64,000 bases of DNA from Trujillonella endophytica (GCF_019799905.1 NZ_JABGCI010000001.1:248001-312000); one strand, 5' to 3'. Shown: positions 49,128 through 58,390, numbered from the stretch's first letter. A program made the numbers and translations. The notes: generated by a model not told the origin, from the letters alone.

Positions 49128-49595
49128 TCAGACGCGGTTGCTCCGGTGGTCGATGGCGTTGCGCACCGGGCCGAGAGCGATGACGAGGCCGACGATCGCC
49201 GTGGCGATGTGCAGCACGTTGTCAGCGGCGTTCAGGTTCAGGAAGTCCCAGTCCTTGCCCAGGGCGATGAGGCCGTAGACGAACGCCGCGCCGTAGCCGA
49301 CCGCGAGCAGCCAGCCGTAGGTCCGCGCACCCGCGAGCGTGCGGGACAGGGCGATGCCCACGACGCCGATCAGGATGTGGACGACGTTGTGCATGGGGTT
49401 GATCATGAAGAACAGCAGCTTGTCGTCGGCGTGCTCCATCGGCACGCCGTTGTCGTTGCCGAAGAAGCCGCTGAAGCCGGTGATGAAGAAGCCGACGATG
49501 CCGACGAGCAGGTAGATCACGCCGAAGGCGAGCGCGAGCATCTGCGGCCAGGTCATGCCCGGGCGCGCTGCGCCGGTGCCACGGGAAGAAGCCAT
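49128..49595 (-). CDS. DUF4383 membrane protein
   Basis: This 155-aa protein has four membrane segments: MLALAFGVIYLLVGIVGFF, VVHILIGVVGIALS, YGWLLAVGYGAAFVYGLIAL and VLHIATAIVGLVIALGPV. INPMHNVVHILIG and the second NxxDNVLHI are the paired DUF4383 motifs. Function is unknown. GGAGG lies upstream of ATG 49595. It is followed by a strong hairpin. Confidence 0.8.
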   Translation of the reverse strand: MASSRGTGAARPGMTWPQMLALAFGVIYLLVGIVGFFITGFSGFFGNDNGVPMEHADDKLLFFMINPMHNVVHILIGVVGIALSRTLAGARTYGWLLAVGYGAAFVYGLIALGKDWDFLNLNAADNVLHIATAIVGLVIALGPVRNAIDHRSNRV

Positions 49596-49766
49596 GGGGT
49601 CCTCCAGGGATTCGGGTCTCGCCAGCCCGTGACGAGATCTCGGTGGATGGGGTACCCGACGGCGACATCCAGTAACGACCGCCCCCCCTTCGGGGGACGA
49701 CCGTTGCCGAACCGTCACCAACCGGGCCCCGTGCCCCCGGAGTTCGGAGGTCGAGCGCGGAACGGT

Positions 49767-51413
49767 TCAGCCAGGCAGGGTCGAGCGCCGCCGACGGACG
49801 ACGAACGGTCCGATGGCCAGCAGGTCGACCGGCGCCGAGCCGAAGCACTCCAGCGCATCGCGCGGATCGTCGACCATCGGGCGGCCGGCGGTGTTGAGGC
49901 TGGTGTTGACCACGACCGGCAGGCCGGTGCGCCGCTCGAAGCACTCGAGCATGCGGGCCACGAGGGGGTCCTCGGCGCGGTCGACGGTCTGGATCCGCGC
50001 CGTCCCGTCGACGTGGGTGACCGTCGGGATGCGGTCTGCCCACTCCTTCGCGACGTCGTGCACGAAGAGCATGTACCGCGACGGGATCGGGCCGCGGCTG
50101 AAGATCTCCGACGCGCGCTCGGCCAGCACCATCGGGGCGACGGGACGGAACTGCTCCCGGCCCTTGACGTCGTTCATCCGCTCGAGGTTGGCCTCGTAGC
50201 CGGGGTGCGCCAGCAGCGAGCGGCGTCCGAGCGCCCGCGGTCCGAACTCGCTGCGGCCCTGGAACCAGGCGACGATGCCGTTGTTCGCGAGCACCTCCGC
50301 GACGGCGTCGGCGACGTCGCGCGGGCGTTCGTACTCGATCGCCGCGGTGTTCAGCCACCGTTCGATCTCGTCGTCGGACCAGCCGCGGCCGAGGTCGGCA
50401 CCGGGCATCGGCTCGGTCCTCTCGCCCAGGCCCCGGGCGACGTGCAGGGCGCTGCCCAGCGCCGTGCCGGAGTCGCCGGCGGCCGGCTGCACCCACACCT
50501 GCTCGAAGGGGGTCTCGGCGAAGATGCGGGTGTTCGCGACGCAGTTCAGCGCGACGCCGCCCGCGAGGGTGAGCGTGCGGTCGCCGGTGCGCTCGTGCAG
50601 CCAGCGAGCGAGGTCGAGCAGCACCTCCTCCACGCGCTGCTGCACGCTCGCGGCCAGGTCGGCGTGGTCGGCAGTCCACTCGTCGCCCTTGCCCAGGCGC
50701 GGGGCGTACTCGGAGAAGTCGATCTCCGGCGTCCGGAACCCGCCGTCGTCGGTGGCCACGACGAGCTCCGACAGCTGGCCGAGGAAGCGCGGCTTCCCGT
50801 AGGAGGCCATCGCCATGACCTTGAACTCGTCGCTGCTGCGCAGGAAGCCGAGGTGGTCGGTGAGGTCCTCGTACAGCAGTCCGATCGAGTGCGGCAGGGC
50901 CTGGCCGGCGAGGATCTCCAGCTGCCCGTCGGTGTACCGGCCCGCCAGGTGGCTGTGCGCCTCGCCGCGACCGTCGAGGACCAGCACCGAGTTGTCGGCG
51001 GTGGGGGCGGCCAGGCCCGCGGAGGCCGCGTGCGCCACGTGGTGCTTGACGAAGCGGACCTTGGCCGGGTCCAGCCCCGGCAGCGCGTGGGCGAGGAACT
51101 CGGGCGCCTTCTCGGCGTACATCTTCCGCATCACGTCGCCGGGGTCGTTCAGCCCCGACTCCTCCGGCGAGCCCATCAGAGCCGGGTCGAAGGAGTAGGC
51201 GACGGCGTCCAGGTCCTCCGGGCGCAGGCCGGCCTCGGTCAGGCACCACGCGGCCGAGAGCTCGGGCAGCTCCCACGCGCTCCACGGCAGGGGCCGCTTG
51301 CCGTGCTTGCGGCGGCTGAACCGCTCCTCCTCCGCGGCGGCCACGATCCGTCCGTCGACGACCAGCGCCGCCGCCGGGTCGTGGTAGATCGCGTTGATGC
51401 CGAGGACCTTCAC
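49767..51413 (-). CDS. NodU/CmcH-family carbamoyltransferase
   Basis: The protein has 548 aa. The N-terminal Kae1-like domain (VLGINAIYHDPAAALVVDGRIVAAAEEERFSRRKH, FVKHHVAHAASAG metal site, SVLVLDGRGE) is followed by the C-terminal carbamoyltransferase domain (GRSEFGPRALGRRSLLAHP, FRPVAPMVL, GLPVVVNTSLNTAGRPMVDDP). The family transfers carbamoyl from carbamoyl phosphate to hydroxyl groups of sugars, antibiotics or nodulation factors. No biosynthetic cluster surrounds it, so the acceptor is unknown. The GTG at 51413 has GAGGAG upstream. Confidence 0.9.
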   Translation of the reverse strand: MKVLGINAIYHDPAAALVVDGRIVAAAEEERFSRRKHGKRPLPWSAWELPELSAAWCLTEAGLRPEDLDAVAYSFDPALMGSPEESGLNDPGDVMRKMYAEKAPEFLAHALPGLDPAKVRFVKHHVAHAASAGLAAPTADNSVLVLDGRGEAHSHLAGRYTDGQLEILAGQALPHSIGLLYEDLTDHLGFLRSSDEFKVMAMASYGKPRFLGQLSELVVATDDGGFRTPEIDFSEYAPRLGKGDEWTADHADLAASVQQRVEEVLLDLARWLHERTGDRTLTLAGGVALNCVANTRIFAETPFEQVWVQPAAGDSGTALGSALHVARGLGERTEPMPGADLGRGWSDDEIERWLNTAAIEYERPRDVADAVAEVLANNGIVAWFQGRSEFGPRALGRRSLLAHPGYEANLERMNDVKGREQFRPVAPMVLAERASEIFSRGPIPSRYMLFVHDVAKEWADRIPTVTHVDGTARIQTVDRAEDPLVARMLECFERRTGLPVVVNTSLNTAGRPMVDDPRDALECFGSAPVDLLAIGPFVVRRRRSTLPG

Positions 51414-51510
51414 GCGTGCACTCCTCACTCCCGGGCGCCGCGCCCGGCTCTCGGCTTGATCATCAGGTCGCCGGCCGGAGTCCGCAGGCCGAGGGACCGA
51501 TCGGGTGGTC

Positions 51511-53214
51511 TCAGGCGGGGCTGCGAGGGCGCAGCAGGTCGTTGGCCAGGACGGCGGCCAGCGCGAGCGTCTTGTAGCCGACGTCCTCGAACAGGACGAC
51601 GACGCGGTCGTCCTCGACGCGCATGACGATGCCCGGACCCCACTCGGCGTGCTCCACCGGCGACTGCGGCGGGAAGGGGTCGTCCCCGGCGCCTCCGGCG
51701 GACCGCTCCGAGGCGAGGCCGGCGGAGCAGTTGTCGCAGTTGCCGCACGGCTGCTCGAGCTGCTCGCCGAAGTAGCCGAGGAGGAACTGCCGCCGGCACT
51801 CGGTGGTCTCGGCGTAGCCGCGCATCATCTCCACCCGGCTCTGGTCGACCCGCTCGTGGTGCTCGGCCAGTTCGCGGGCCGCGGCAGCGGCGTCCGCGGG
51901 GCTCGGGGCGCCGTCCGCCGGGTGTGCCGCGCCCTCGTCGTCGAGCACGACCGCGGAGACCTGCTCCAGCAGGTTGAGGTCGCGGGCCAGAGGTGTGGCG
52001 CCGCGGCCCGTCTCCTCGCGCAGCTGCTTGATCTCCACGCCGTCCTCGAGCCCGGCCGCGGGCGCCGCCGCGACCAGTCCGGCCACCTGCTGCAGTTCCT
52101 CCTCGGCGGGCGCTCCGGCGGCGAAGAACCGGCGCAGGCCGAGGTCCTCCTGCCGGTACACCAGGACGGCGAGGGCGGGCTCGCCGTCCCGGCCCGCGCG
52201 GCCGATCTCCTGGTAGTAGCTGTCGATCGAGTCGGCGGGCTCGGCGTGCACCACGAAACGGGTGTCGGGCTTGTCGATGCCCATGCCGAACGCGGTCGTG
52301 GCGACCACGACGTCCAGCTCGTCGTCCATGAAGGCCCGCTGGGTGTCCTCGCGGTCACCCTTGTTGAGGCCCGCGTGGTAGGCCCGGGCTCGCAGGCCGC
52401 GCTCGGTCAGGTCGGCGGCCAGCTCCTCGGTCCCCTTGCGCGTGGCGCTGTAGACGATGCCGGGCACGTGGCCCTCGCCGACCTCGGCGAGCACCCGGTC
52501 GAGGACCGCCTGGTGCTTGCCGTGCGCCTCGGCGTGCTGCTCCACCTCCAGCCGGATCTCCGGCCGGTCGAAGCCGGCGACGACGACGACCGGGTCGCGC
52601 ATGCCGAGCCGGTCGACGATCTCCCCGCGGACCGGTGGCGCGGCGGTGGCGGTGAGTGCGAGCACGGTCGGGTGGCCGAGCTGCTCGACCACCGTGCCGA
52701 GGCGCAGGTAGTCGGGCCGGAAGTCGTGGCCCCAGGCCGTCACGCAGTGCGCCTCGTCGACGACGAACAGCGCCGGCCGCGCCTGGGTGATCACCTCGAC
52801 GACCTCCGGCTTGGCCAGCTGCTCGGGCGCGAGGAACAAGTAGCGGACCGTTCCGTCCACGAGACCCTCCAGGGCCGCCCGCTGGTCGCCGGCCGACAGG
52901 CTGGAGTTCAGCTGGGCCGGGCGTCCGTCCAGCCCGTCGATCTCGGTGAGCCGCTGGACCTGGTCGCGCTGCAGGGCGATCAGCGGGGAGACGACCAGGA
53001 CCGGACCGTCGAGCAACTGGCCGGCGACCTGGTAGACCGCCGTCTTGCCCGCCCCGCTCGGGAGCACGCCGAGGGTGTCGCGGCCGGCCAGGACCGCCTG
53101 CATGGCCTCCTCCTGGCCGGGCCGGAAGCCGTCGTAGCCGAGGACGTCGCGGGCGACCTCCCGGAGGCGGCGGGTGCGGACGGATGCGTTGGCCCCCGCC
53201 GGGTTGCTCGTCAT
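51511..53214 (-). CDS. recQ: RecQ-family DNA helicase with extra C-terminal domain
   Basis: This 567-aa SF2 helicase has Walker A LPSGAGKT (SGAGKT), Walker B/DEAH box FVVDEAHCVTAWGHDFRP, motif VI EIGRAGRDG, and the zinc-binding Cys set ECRRQFLLGYF and CGNCDNC. A C-terminal module of about 60 residues (HAEWGPGIVMRVEDDRVVVLFEDVGYKTLALAAV) resembles the DUF3553-type beta domain also found at the end of UvrD-like helicases. A HRDC domain is absent. It probably processes recombination or replication intermediates. ATG 53214 lies before the RecQ start motif; longer in-frame sequence is unlikely. Confidence 0.9.
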   Translation of the reverse strand: MTSNPAGANASVRTRRLREVARDVLGYDGFRPGQEEAMQAVLAGRDTLGVLPSGAGKTAVYQVAGQLLDGPVLVVSPLIALQRDQVQRLTEIDGLDGRPAQLNSSLSAGDQRAALEGLVDGTVRYLFLAPEQLAKPEVVEVITQARPALFVVDEAHCVTAWGHDFRPDYLRLGTVVEQLGHPTVLALTATAAPPVRGEIVDRLGMRDPVVVVAGFDRPEIRLEVEQHAEAHGKHQAVLDRVLAEVGEGHVPGIVYSATRKGTEELAADLTERGLRARAYHAGLNKGDREDTQRAFMDDELDVVVATTAFGMGIDKPDTRFVVHAEPADSIDSYYQEIGRAGRDGEPALAVLVYRQEDLGLRRFFAAGAPAEEELQQVAGLVAAAPAAGLEDGVEIKQLREETGRGATPLARDLNLLEQVSAVVLDDEGAAHPADGAPSPADAAAAARELAEHHERVDQSRVEMMRGYAETTECRRQFLLGYFGEQLEQPCGNCDNCSAGLASERSAGGAGDDPFPPQSPVEHAEWGPGIVMRVEDDRVVVLFEDVGYKTLALAAVLANDLLRPRSPA

Positions 53215-53399
53215 CGTCACCGACTGCCGCTTCCCGGCGCGCGAGATCGACAAACGGCACGCCCATCCGGGAGGCCGCGCACCGCCGCTGCGGGGATCTC
53301 GATCACCGCCACGGCGCCGCCGACCTCCCGGCAGGGCGCGTGGCCGGCGACTCCGGAGCGAGGACGGCGATCATGGACTCCCGGCCGAGCCGAGCTGGC

Positions 53400-53412
53400 T
53401 AGGGTCCGCGCC
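53400..53412 (+). promoter_or_regulatory. Leaderless -10 box
   Basis: TAGGGT is 7 nt before the GTG at 53413; no Shine-Dalgarno sequence is present. Confidence 0.4.
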
Positions 53413-53808
53413 GTGTCCGCCACCTACCGCATCGCCGAGGCCGCCGAGCTGCTCGGCGTCAGTGACGACACCGTCCGTCGGTGGATCGACAGCGGCCGGC
53501 TCGCCGCCCGCCGGGACGCCGGCGGACCGGCGGTGATCGACGGCGAGGCGCTCGCCGGGGTGGCGGCCGGGCTGCACGAGGCGCCGGAGCCCGGCACGAC
53601 GCGCAGCTCCTCGGCACGCAACCGGCTGGCCGGGATCGTCACGCGCGTCGTCCGGGACACGGTGATGGCCCAGGTCGAGATCCAGGCCGGGCCCTTCCGG
53701 CTGGTGTCGTTGATGTCGCGCGAGGCGGCCGACGAGCTCGGACTGGACGTGGGCGTCCGCGCGGTGGCGACGGTGAAGGCGACCCAGGTCAGCGTCGACG
53801 TCCCCTGA
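53413..53808 (+). CDS. HTH-TOBE (Mop) molybdate-responsive protein
   Basis: The protein has 131 aa. An N-terminal excisionase/MerR-like HTH (YRIAEAAELLGVSDDTVRRWIDSGRLAARR) is followed by one TOBE/Mop domain (RNRLAGIVTRVVRDTVMAQVEIQAGPFRLVSLMSREAADELGL) that binds molybdate or tungstate. Its place directly before modABC suggests a molybdate-sensing regulator or storage protein, different in architecture from ModE, which has a ModE-type HTH plus two TOBE domains. Confidence 0.85.
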   Translation: MSATYRIAEAAELLGVSDDTVRRWIDSGRLAARRDAGGPAVIDGEALAGVAAGLHEAPEPGTTRSSSARNRLAGIVTRVVRDTVMAQVEIQAGPFRLVSLMSREAADELGLDVGVRAVATVKATQVSVDVP

Positions 53809-53858
53809 ACAGGTCGGGTCCGTGCCTGCGGATGGGACACCGCGCTAGTGTCCCGCGC

Positions 53859-54668
53859 ATGCGGATGCCGGCTCGCGTGTGGACAGCCGTGCTCGCGGCG
53901 ATGCTGCTGGCCGGATGCGGGTCGGGCGACGACGGCGGCACGAGCGGCGGCAGGGACGGCGGCACGGGTGGCGGCGCGGTGGGGGGCGACCTCACCGGCA
54001 CGCTGACCGTGTTCGCGGCCGCCTCGCTCACCGGCGTCTTCACCGACCTCGGCGACCGGCTCGAGGCCGACCACCCCGACCTGGACGTGCAGTTCAACTT
54101 CGCCGGCAGCTCCGCGCTCGCCACCCAGATCACGCAGGGCGCCCCCGCCGACGTCTTTGCCTCGGCGAACACCGGCCAGATGAACGTCGTCGCCGACGCG
54201 GACCTGGCCGACGGCGAGCCCGAGGTGTTCACCGCCAACGTCCTCGAGATCGCCGTCCCCGCGGGCAACCCGGCCGACGTCACCGGGCTGGCCGACTTCG
54301 AGCGCGAGGAGCTGGCCCTGGCCGTCTGCGCCCCCGAGGTCCCGTGCGGCGCGGCGGCCGAGGACGTCTTCGCCGCCGCCGGGGTCACGGCGCGGCCGGA
54401 CACGCAGGAGGAAGACGTCCGGGCCGCGCTCACCAAGGTCGAACTCGGCGAGGTCGACGCCGCGCTGGTCTACGCCACCGACGTGGCGGCCGCGGGTGAC
54501 AGCGTCGAGGGCATCTCCTTCCCGGAGGCCGAGGACGCCGTCAACGACTATCCGGTGTGCGTGCTGGCCGACGCCCCCAACCCGGCCGCCGCGCGCGCCT
54601 TCGTCGAGCTGGTGCTCTCCGACGAGGGCCGGACCGCCCTGGCCGACGCCGGCTTCCGCACCCCGTGA
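53859..54668 (+). CDS. modA: Molybdate-binding lipoprotein ModA
   Basis: This 269-aa solute receptor has a signal peptide ending in a lipobox at C20 (LLAGC), then a Gly/Asp-rich linker. The mature SBP_bac_11 domain starts LTVFAAASLTGVFTDLGDRLEAD, with FNFAGSSALATQITQGAPADVFASAN and YPVCVLADAPNP as binding-site and hinge motifs. It delivers molybdate to ModBC. A leaderless-type TAGTGT box is 7 nt before the ATG. Confidence 0.93.
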   Translation: MRMPARVWTAVLAAMLLAGCGSGDDGGTSGGRDGGTGGGAVGGDLTGTLTVFAAASLTGVFTDLGDRLEADHPDLDVQFNFAGSSALATQITQGAPADVFASANTGQMNVVADADLADGEPEVFTANVLEIAVPAGNPADVTGLADFEREELALAVCAPEVPCGAAAEDVFAAAGVTARPDTQEEDVRAALTKVELGEVDAALVYATDVAAAGDSVEGISFPEAEDAVNDYPVCVLADAPNPAAARAFVELVLSDEGRTALADAGFRTP

Positions 54669-54699
54669 GGCGCGCTCCGAGGCATCGCGAGCGGCGCCC

Positions 54700-55518
54700 G
54701 TGAGGCGCCGCCGCGCGCGGGGAGGTCAGGGGAGCGTCCCGGTCCCGCTGCTCGTCCCGGCGGTCGTCGCCGTCGCGTTCCTCGTGCTGCCGCTGGTCGG
54801 CCTGCTGGTGCGCACCCCGTGGAGCGAGCTCGGGTCGCAGCTGACGGCGCCGGGGGTGGGGCAGGCGCTGCGGCTCTCCCTCGTGTCGGCCTCCCTGGCC
54901 ACGGCGGTCTCGCTGGTCCTCGGGGTGCCGCTGGCGTGGGTCCTGGCCAGGTCGCGCATCCGCGGCCGCGGCGTCCTCCGGGCGCTGGTCACCGTGCCCC
55001 TGGTGCTGCCTCCGGTGGTCGGCGGCGTCGCGCTGTTCCTGGTGCTGGGCCGCCAGGGGATCGTGGGGCGCTGGCTGGACGAGGCGTTCGGCATCACGAT
55101 CCCGTTCACCACGACCGCCGTCGTCATCGCCGAGACGTTCGTCGCCATGCCCTTCCTGGTCATCAGCGTGGAGGGCGCGCTGCGCGCCGCCGACGCCCGC
55201 TACGAGGAGGCCGCGGCCACCCTGGGCGCCGACCGGTGGACGACGTTCCGCCGAGTCACCCTGCCGCTGGTCGCGCCGGGCATCGCGGCCGGCGCGGTGC
55301 TCTGCTGGGCGCGGGCGCTGGGCGAGTTCGGCGCCACGATCACCTTCGCCGGCAACTTCCCGGGGACGACGCAGACGATGCCGCTGGCGGTCTACCTGGC
55401 GCTGCAGCGCGACCCGGAGTCGGCGATCGTGCTCTCGCTGGTCCTGCTCGTCGTCTCGCTCGCCACGCTGCTGCTGCTGAGGGGCCGCTGGCTGGGCCGC
55501 GCGGGAGCCGCGCCGTGA
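54700..55518 (+). CDS. modB: Molybdate ABC permease ModB
   Basis: This 272-aa inner-membrane permease has about six spans and the EAA loop EEAAATLGADRWTTFRRVTLPLVAPGI that docks on ModC. TMPLAVYLALQRDPESAIVLSLVLL is typical of ModB. GTG starts 32 nt after modA. Its stop overlaps the modC start (GTGA). Confidence 0.93.
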   Translation: MRRRRARGGQGSVPVPLLVPAVVAVAFLVLPLVGLLVRTPWSELGSQLTAPGVGQALRLSLVSASLATAVSLVLGVPLAWVLARSRIRGRGVLRALVTVPLVLPPVVGGVALFLVLGRQGIVGRWLDEAFGITIPFTTTAVVIAETFVAMPFLVISVEGALRAADARYEEAAATLGADRWTTFRRVTLPLVAPGIAAGAVLCWARALGEFGATITFAGNFPGTTQTMPLAVYLALQRDPESAIVLSLVLLVVSLATLLLLRGRWLGRAGAAP

Positions 55519-56567
55519 GCCTCACCGCCGAGGTCCGCGTGCAGCGCGGGCCGCTGGCCGTCGAGCTCGACGTGCAGGTGGCCGACGGCGAGGTGCTGGC
55601 CGTCCTCGGGCCCAACGGCGCCGGCAAGTCCACGCTCCTGCGGGTCCTGGCCGGGCTGCTCGCGCCGGACGGCGGCCGGGTCGAGGTGGACGGCGAGCCG
55701 TGGGACGACGTCGCCGCGGGCGTGCACCTCCCGCCGCACCGCCGCCGGCTGGGCATGGTCTTCCAGGACCACCTGCTCTTCCCGCACCTGACGGTCACCG
55801 ACAACGTCGCGTTCGGGCTGCGCACCCGGGGCGCCGGCCGCCGCGAGGCCCGTGCCGCGGCCGCCGGCTGGCTCGCGCGCGTGGAGCTGGCCGACCTCGG
55901 CGCCCGTCGCCCGGCGCAGCTGTCCGGCGGCCAGGCCCAGCGGGTGGCCCTGGCCCGTGCGCTGGCGGGGGAGCCGGCGCTCCTGCTGCTCGACGAGCCG
56001 CTGTCGGCGCTGGACGCGCGCACCCGCCTGACGGTGCGCGCGGAGCTGCGCCGCCACCTCGGTGCCTTCCCCGGCAGCACGGTGCTCGTGACCCACGACC
56101 CCATCGACGCGATGGCCCTGGCCGACCGGGTGCTGGTCGTCGAGGACGGCATGGTCGTGCAGGCCGGTCCGCCGGCGGAGGTGGCCCGCCGCCCGCGCAC
56201 GGACTACGTCGCCCGGCTGGTCGGCCTCTCGCTGCTGCCCGGCACGGGGGAGGGGACGACGGTCCGGCTCGACGGCGGGGGTCGGGTGGCGGTCGCCGAG
56301 GAGACGGCGGGACCGGTCCTGGTCGCCGTCCGCCCGGAATCGGTCGCGCTGTGGCCGCAGCGCCCCGACGGGAGCCCGCGCAACACCTGGCCCGTCGTGC
56401 TGACCGGCGCCACCCCGCACGGCGCCACCGTGCGCTGCGAGCTCGCCGGCGAGGTGCCGCTGCTGGCCGACGTCACCGCCGCCTCCTTCGCCGAGATGGG
56501 GCTGGCGCCCGGCGCGCGGCTCTGGGCGACGGTGAAGGCCTCCGAGGTCGCCGTCTACGCGCGCTGA
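55515..56567 (+). CDS. modC: Molybdate ABC ATPase ModC
   Basis: This 350-aa ATPase has Walker A GPNGAGKST, signature LSGGQAQRV, Walker B LLLLDEPLSALD and H loop VTHDPIDAMAL. The C-terminal regulatory domain includes VRPESVALWP and a TOBE/Mop-like segment (TGATPHGATVRCELAGEVPLLADVTAASFAEM), which can sense molybdate and inhibit the transporter. It overlaps modB. Confidence 0.93.
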   Translation: MSLTAEVRVQRGPLAVELDVQVADGEVLAVLGPNGAGKSTLLRVLAGLLAPDGGRVEVDGEPWDDVAAGVHLPPHRRRLGMVFQDHLLFPHLTVTDNVAFGLRTRGAGRREARAAAAGWLARVELADLGARRPAQLSGGQAQRVALARALAGEPALLLLDEPLSALDARTRLTVRAELRRHLGAFPGSTVLVTHDPIDAMALADRVLVVEDGMVVQAGPPAEVARRPRTDYVARLVGLSLLPGTGEGTTVRLDGGGRVAVAEETAGPVLVAVRPESVALWPQRPDGSPRNTWPVVLTGATPHGATVRCELAGEVPLLADVTAASFAEMGLAPGARLWATVKASEVAVYAR

Positions 56568-56579
56568 GAGGCTGGGCCG

Positions 56580-57176
56580 GTGACGCCCCCTCAGCCGCCG
56601 ACGACCGCCGCCCTCGTCCTCGCCGCCGGTGGCGGCCGCCGGTACGGCATGCCCAAGGCGCTGGTCGAGTACGAGGGCAGCCTGCTGGTCGAGCGGGCGG
56701 TGCGGACGGCGCGGGCGGTGTGCGACCCGGTCCTGGTCGTCCTGGGCGCCCGCGCGGTCGACGTGTGGCGGTCGGCCGACCTCGACGGCGCCACGGTGCT
56801 CGCCAACCCCGACTGGGAGACCGGCATGGCCTCCTCGCTGCGCACCGGGCTGGAGGGTCTCCGCTCCTGGCCGGGGCGGATCGACGCCGCCCTCGTCACC
56901 CTGGTCGACATGCCCGGCATGACCCCGGCGGCGCTGGAGCGGCTCGCCGCGCACGGCGCCCCGGGCGCCCTGGCCGTCGCCACCTACGACGGCGTCCGCG
57001 GCCACCCCGTCCTGCTCGGCCGGGACCACTGGACCGGTGTCGGGGAGACGGCGACCGGCGACGAGGGCGCCCGCCGCTATCTCGCCGGACGCGAGGTCAC
57101 CGAGGTCGACTGCACGGGTCTCGCCGATCCGACGGACCTCGACGTGCCGCCCGGCGGGGTACCGTCGGCGCCGTGA
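56580..57176 (+). CDS. MocA/MobA-like nucleotidyltransferase
   Basis: This 198-aa NTP_transf_3 protein has AALVLAAGGGRRYGMPKALVEYEGSLLVERAV (nucleotide loop and Lys) and LVDMPGMTPAALERL (metal Asp). It resembles MocA, which adds CMP to molybdopterin for xanthine-dehydrogenase-type enzymes, more than MobA (GMP). It follows modC by 12 nt and overlaps moaE (GTGA), so cofactor maturation is coupled to transport. Confidence 0.82.
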   Translation: MTPPQPPTTAALVLAAGGGRRYGMPKALVEYEGSLLVERAVRTARAVCDPVLVVLGARAVDVWRSADLDGATVLANPDWETGMASSLRTGLEGLRSWPGRIDAALVTLVDMPGMTPAALERLAAHGAPGALAVATYDGVRGHPVLLGRDHWTGVGETATGDEGARRYLAGREVTEVDCTGLADPTDLDVPPGGVPSAP

Positions 57177-57583
57177 TCGCCCGGGTCGTCGACGAGCCAC
57201 TCACGGTCGCCGAGCACGAGGACGCGGTGTCGGACAAGGCCGCGGGGGCGGTCGTCTCCTTCGCCGGTGTGGTGCGCGACCACGACGGCGGCCGGTCGGT
57301 GACGGAGCTGGAGTACGTGGGTCATCCCAGCGCGACCGAGGTGATCGTCGAGCTGGCCGAGGAGTTCGCCGCCCGGCCCGGCGTGCAGGCCGTCGCCGTC
57401 TCCCACCGGATCGGCCTGCTCGGCATCGGCGACGTCGCCCTGGCCTGCGCGGTCAGCGCCGCCCACCGCGGCGCGGCCTTCACCGCCTGCGCCGAGCTCG
57501 TCGACGAGGTGAAGAAGCGGCTGCCGATCTGGAAGCGGCAGGTCTTCACCGACGGCGAGGAGGAATGGGTCGCCTGCCCCTGA
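57173..57583 (+). CDS. moaE: Molybdopterin synthase catalytic subunit MoaE
   Basis: This 136-aa subunit converts precursor Z (cPMP) to molybdopterin using MoaD thiocarboxylate sulfur. Family motifs: GAVVSFAGVVRDHDGGRSVTELEYVGH, VAVSHRIGLLGIGDVAL and VKKRLPIWKRQVF with the active-site lysines. It overlaps mocA by GTGA. The matching moaD is on the opposite strand at 58467. Confidence 0.95.
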   Translation: MIARVVDEPLTVAEHEDAVSDKAAGAVVSFAGVVRDHDGGRSVTELEYVGHPSATEVIVELAEEFAARPGVQAVAVSHRIGLLGIGDVALACAVSAAHRGAAFTACAELVDEVKKRLPIWKRQVFTDGEEEWVACP

Positions 57584-57592
57584 GGGGTGCGC

Positions 57593-58126
57593 TCAGCGGG
57601 GCGTCGTCAGCTCCGCGGTCAGCGGCACCGGCTCCGGCACCGGCCCCGGGTCCAGCCCTGCCGCCAGCAGCGAGCTGAGCAGCCGGCCGACCAGCTCCGC
57701 GATCGGCAGGTCCCGGGACGCGGTGCGCGGACGGGCGCGGGCACCCACGCCGCACAGCGTCCCGAACAGCTCGTCGTCCGGCCCGACCAGGGGGACGCCG
57801 ATGTAGGCGGCCACGTTGATGCCGTTGGGCAGCGTGCGGCTGGCGTACGCCGGGACGGCGGCGGTGACCGTCGCGACCCGCGGCGCCGCCCCCTTCACCA
57901 TCTGCCGGCAGAAGCTCTCCGCCCACGGCAGGCAGGCCCCCGGTTGAGCGGCGTCGATCGGCCGGGCGGACAGGATCACCTGCCGGTCCCCGACCACGCG
58001 GGTCACCAGCCAGGCGTCCCACGACGACTGGGCGTACAGGTACTCGAGGGCGCCGCCGGCCGCCTCGGGCCAGGTCCGCCAGGGCGCCATGTCCAGGATC
58101 CCCGGGAGTGGCATACCAGCCTGCAT
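57593..58126 (-). CDS. GAF-domain sensor-like protein
   Basis: This 177-aa single GAF domain protein shows LEYLYAQSSWDAWLVTRVVGDRQVILSA, LPWAESFCRQMVKG, VAAYIGVPLVGPDDELFGTLCGVGA. No output domain. Similar small GAF proteins are common in actinobacteria; ligand unknown. Start could be 58126, 58114 or 58090. It is convergent with moaE, 9 bp apart, and has no evident molybdenum role. Confidence 0.7.
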   Translation of the reverse strand: MQAGMPLPGILDMAPWRTWPEAAGGALEYLYAQSSWDAWLVTRVVGDRQVILSARPIDAAQPGACLPWAESFCRQMVKGAAPRVATVTAAVPAYASRTLPNGINVAAYIGVPLVGPDDELFGTLCGVGARARPRTASRDLPIAELVGRLLSSLLAAGLDPGPVPEPVPLTAELTTPR

Positions 58127-58177
58127 TACCCGCCGGGCGGGGGGTCATGCGCCTCCGGAGGACTCGGCGCCCCCGCT

Positions 58178-58390
58178 TCAGCGTGCCCCGGCGAGGCCAT
58201 CGTCCCCGTCGCGGCGGGCCTCCTCGGCGGCCTCCGCGCGCTCGGCGCTCTCCTCCTCGGCCTCGCCCTCGGCGCGGCGGGCCTCGCCGTCCAGCGTGGC
58301 CGCGGCGTCGCCGTGCGACTGCCCGTACAGCTCCTCGGCGCGACCGAGCAGCTGCTCGGCCTTGGCCTTCGCCTTGTCGAAGACGCTCAT
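58178..58390 (-). CDS. CsbD-like small stress protein
   Basis: This 70-aa highly charged helical protein (MSVFDKAKAKAEQLLGRAEELYGQ, then Ala/Glu/Arg-rich) resembles CsbD-type general-stress proteins, which depend on sigma-B in Bacillus. AGGAGGAGAGAGG upstream of ATG 58390 is a very strong ribosome site, indicating high expression. The composition could also fit a generic antitoxin- or LEA-like protein. Confidence 0.65.
   Translation of the reverse strand: MSVFDKAKAKAEQLLGRAEELYGQSHGDAAATLDGEARRAEGEAEEESAERAEAAEEARRDGDDGLAGAR

Noticed and set aside
49146-51626. 826-aa plus-strand ORF opposite the carbamoyltransferase
   Set aside because: The minus-strand frame is a clear NodU/CmcH protein; the plus frame is compositionally a shadow.
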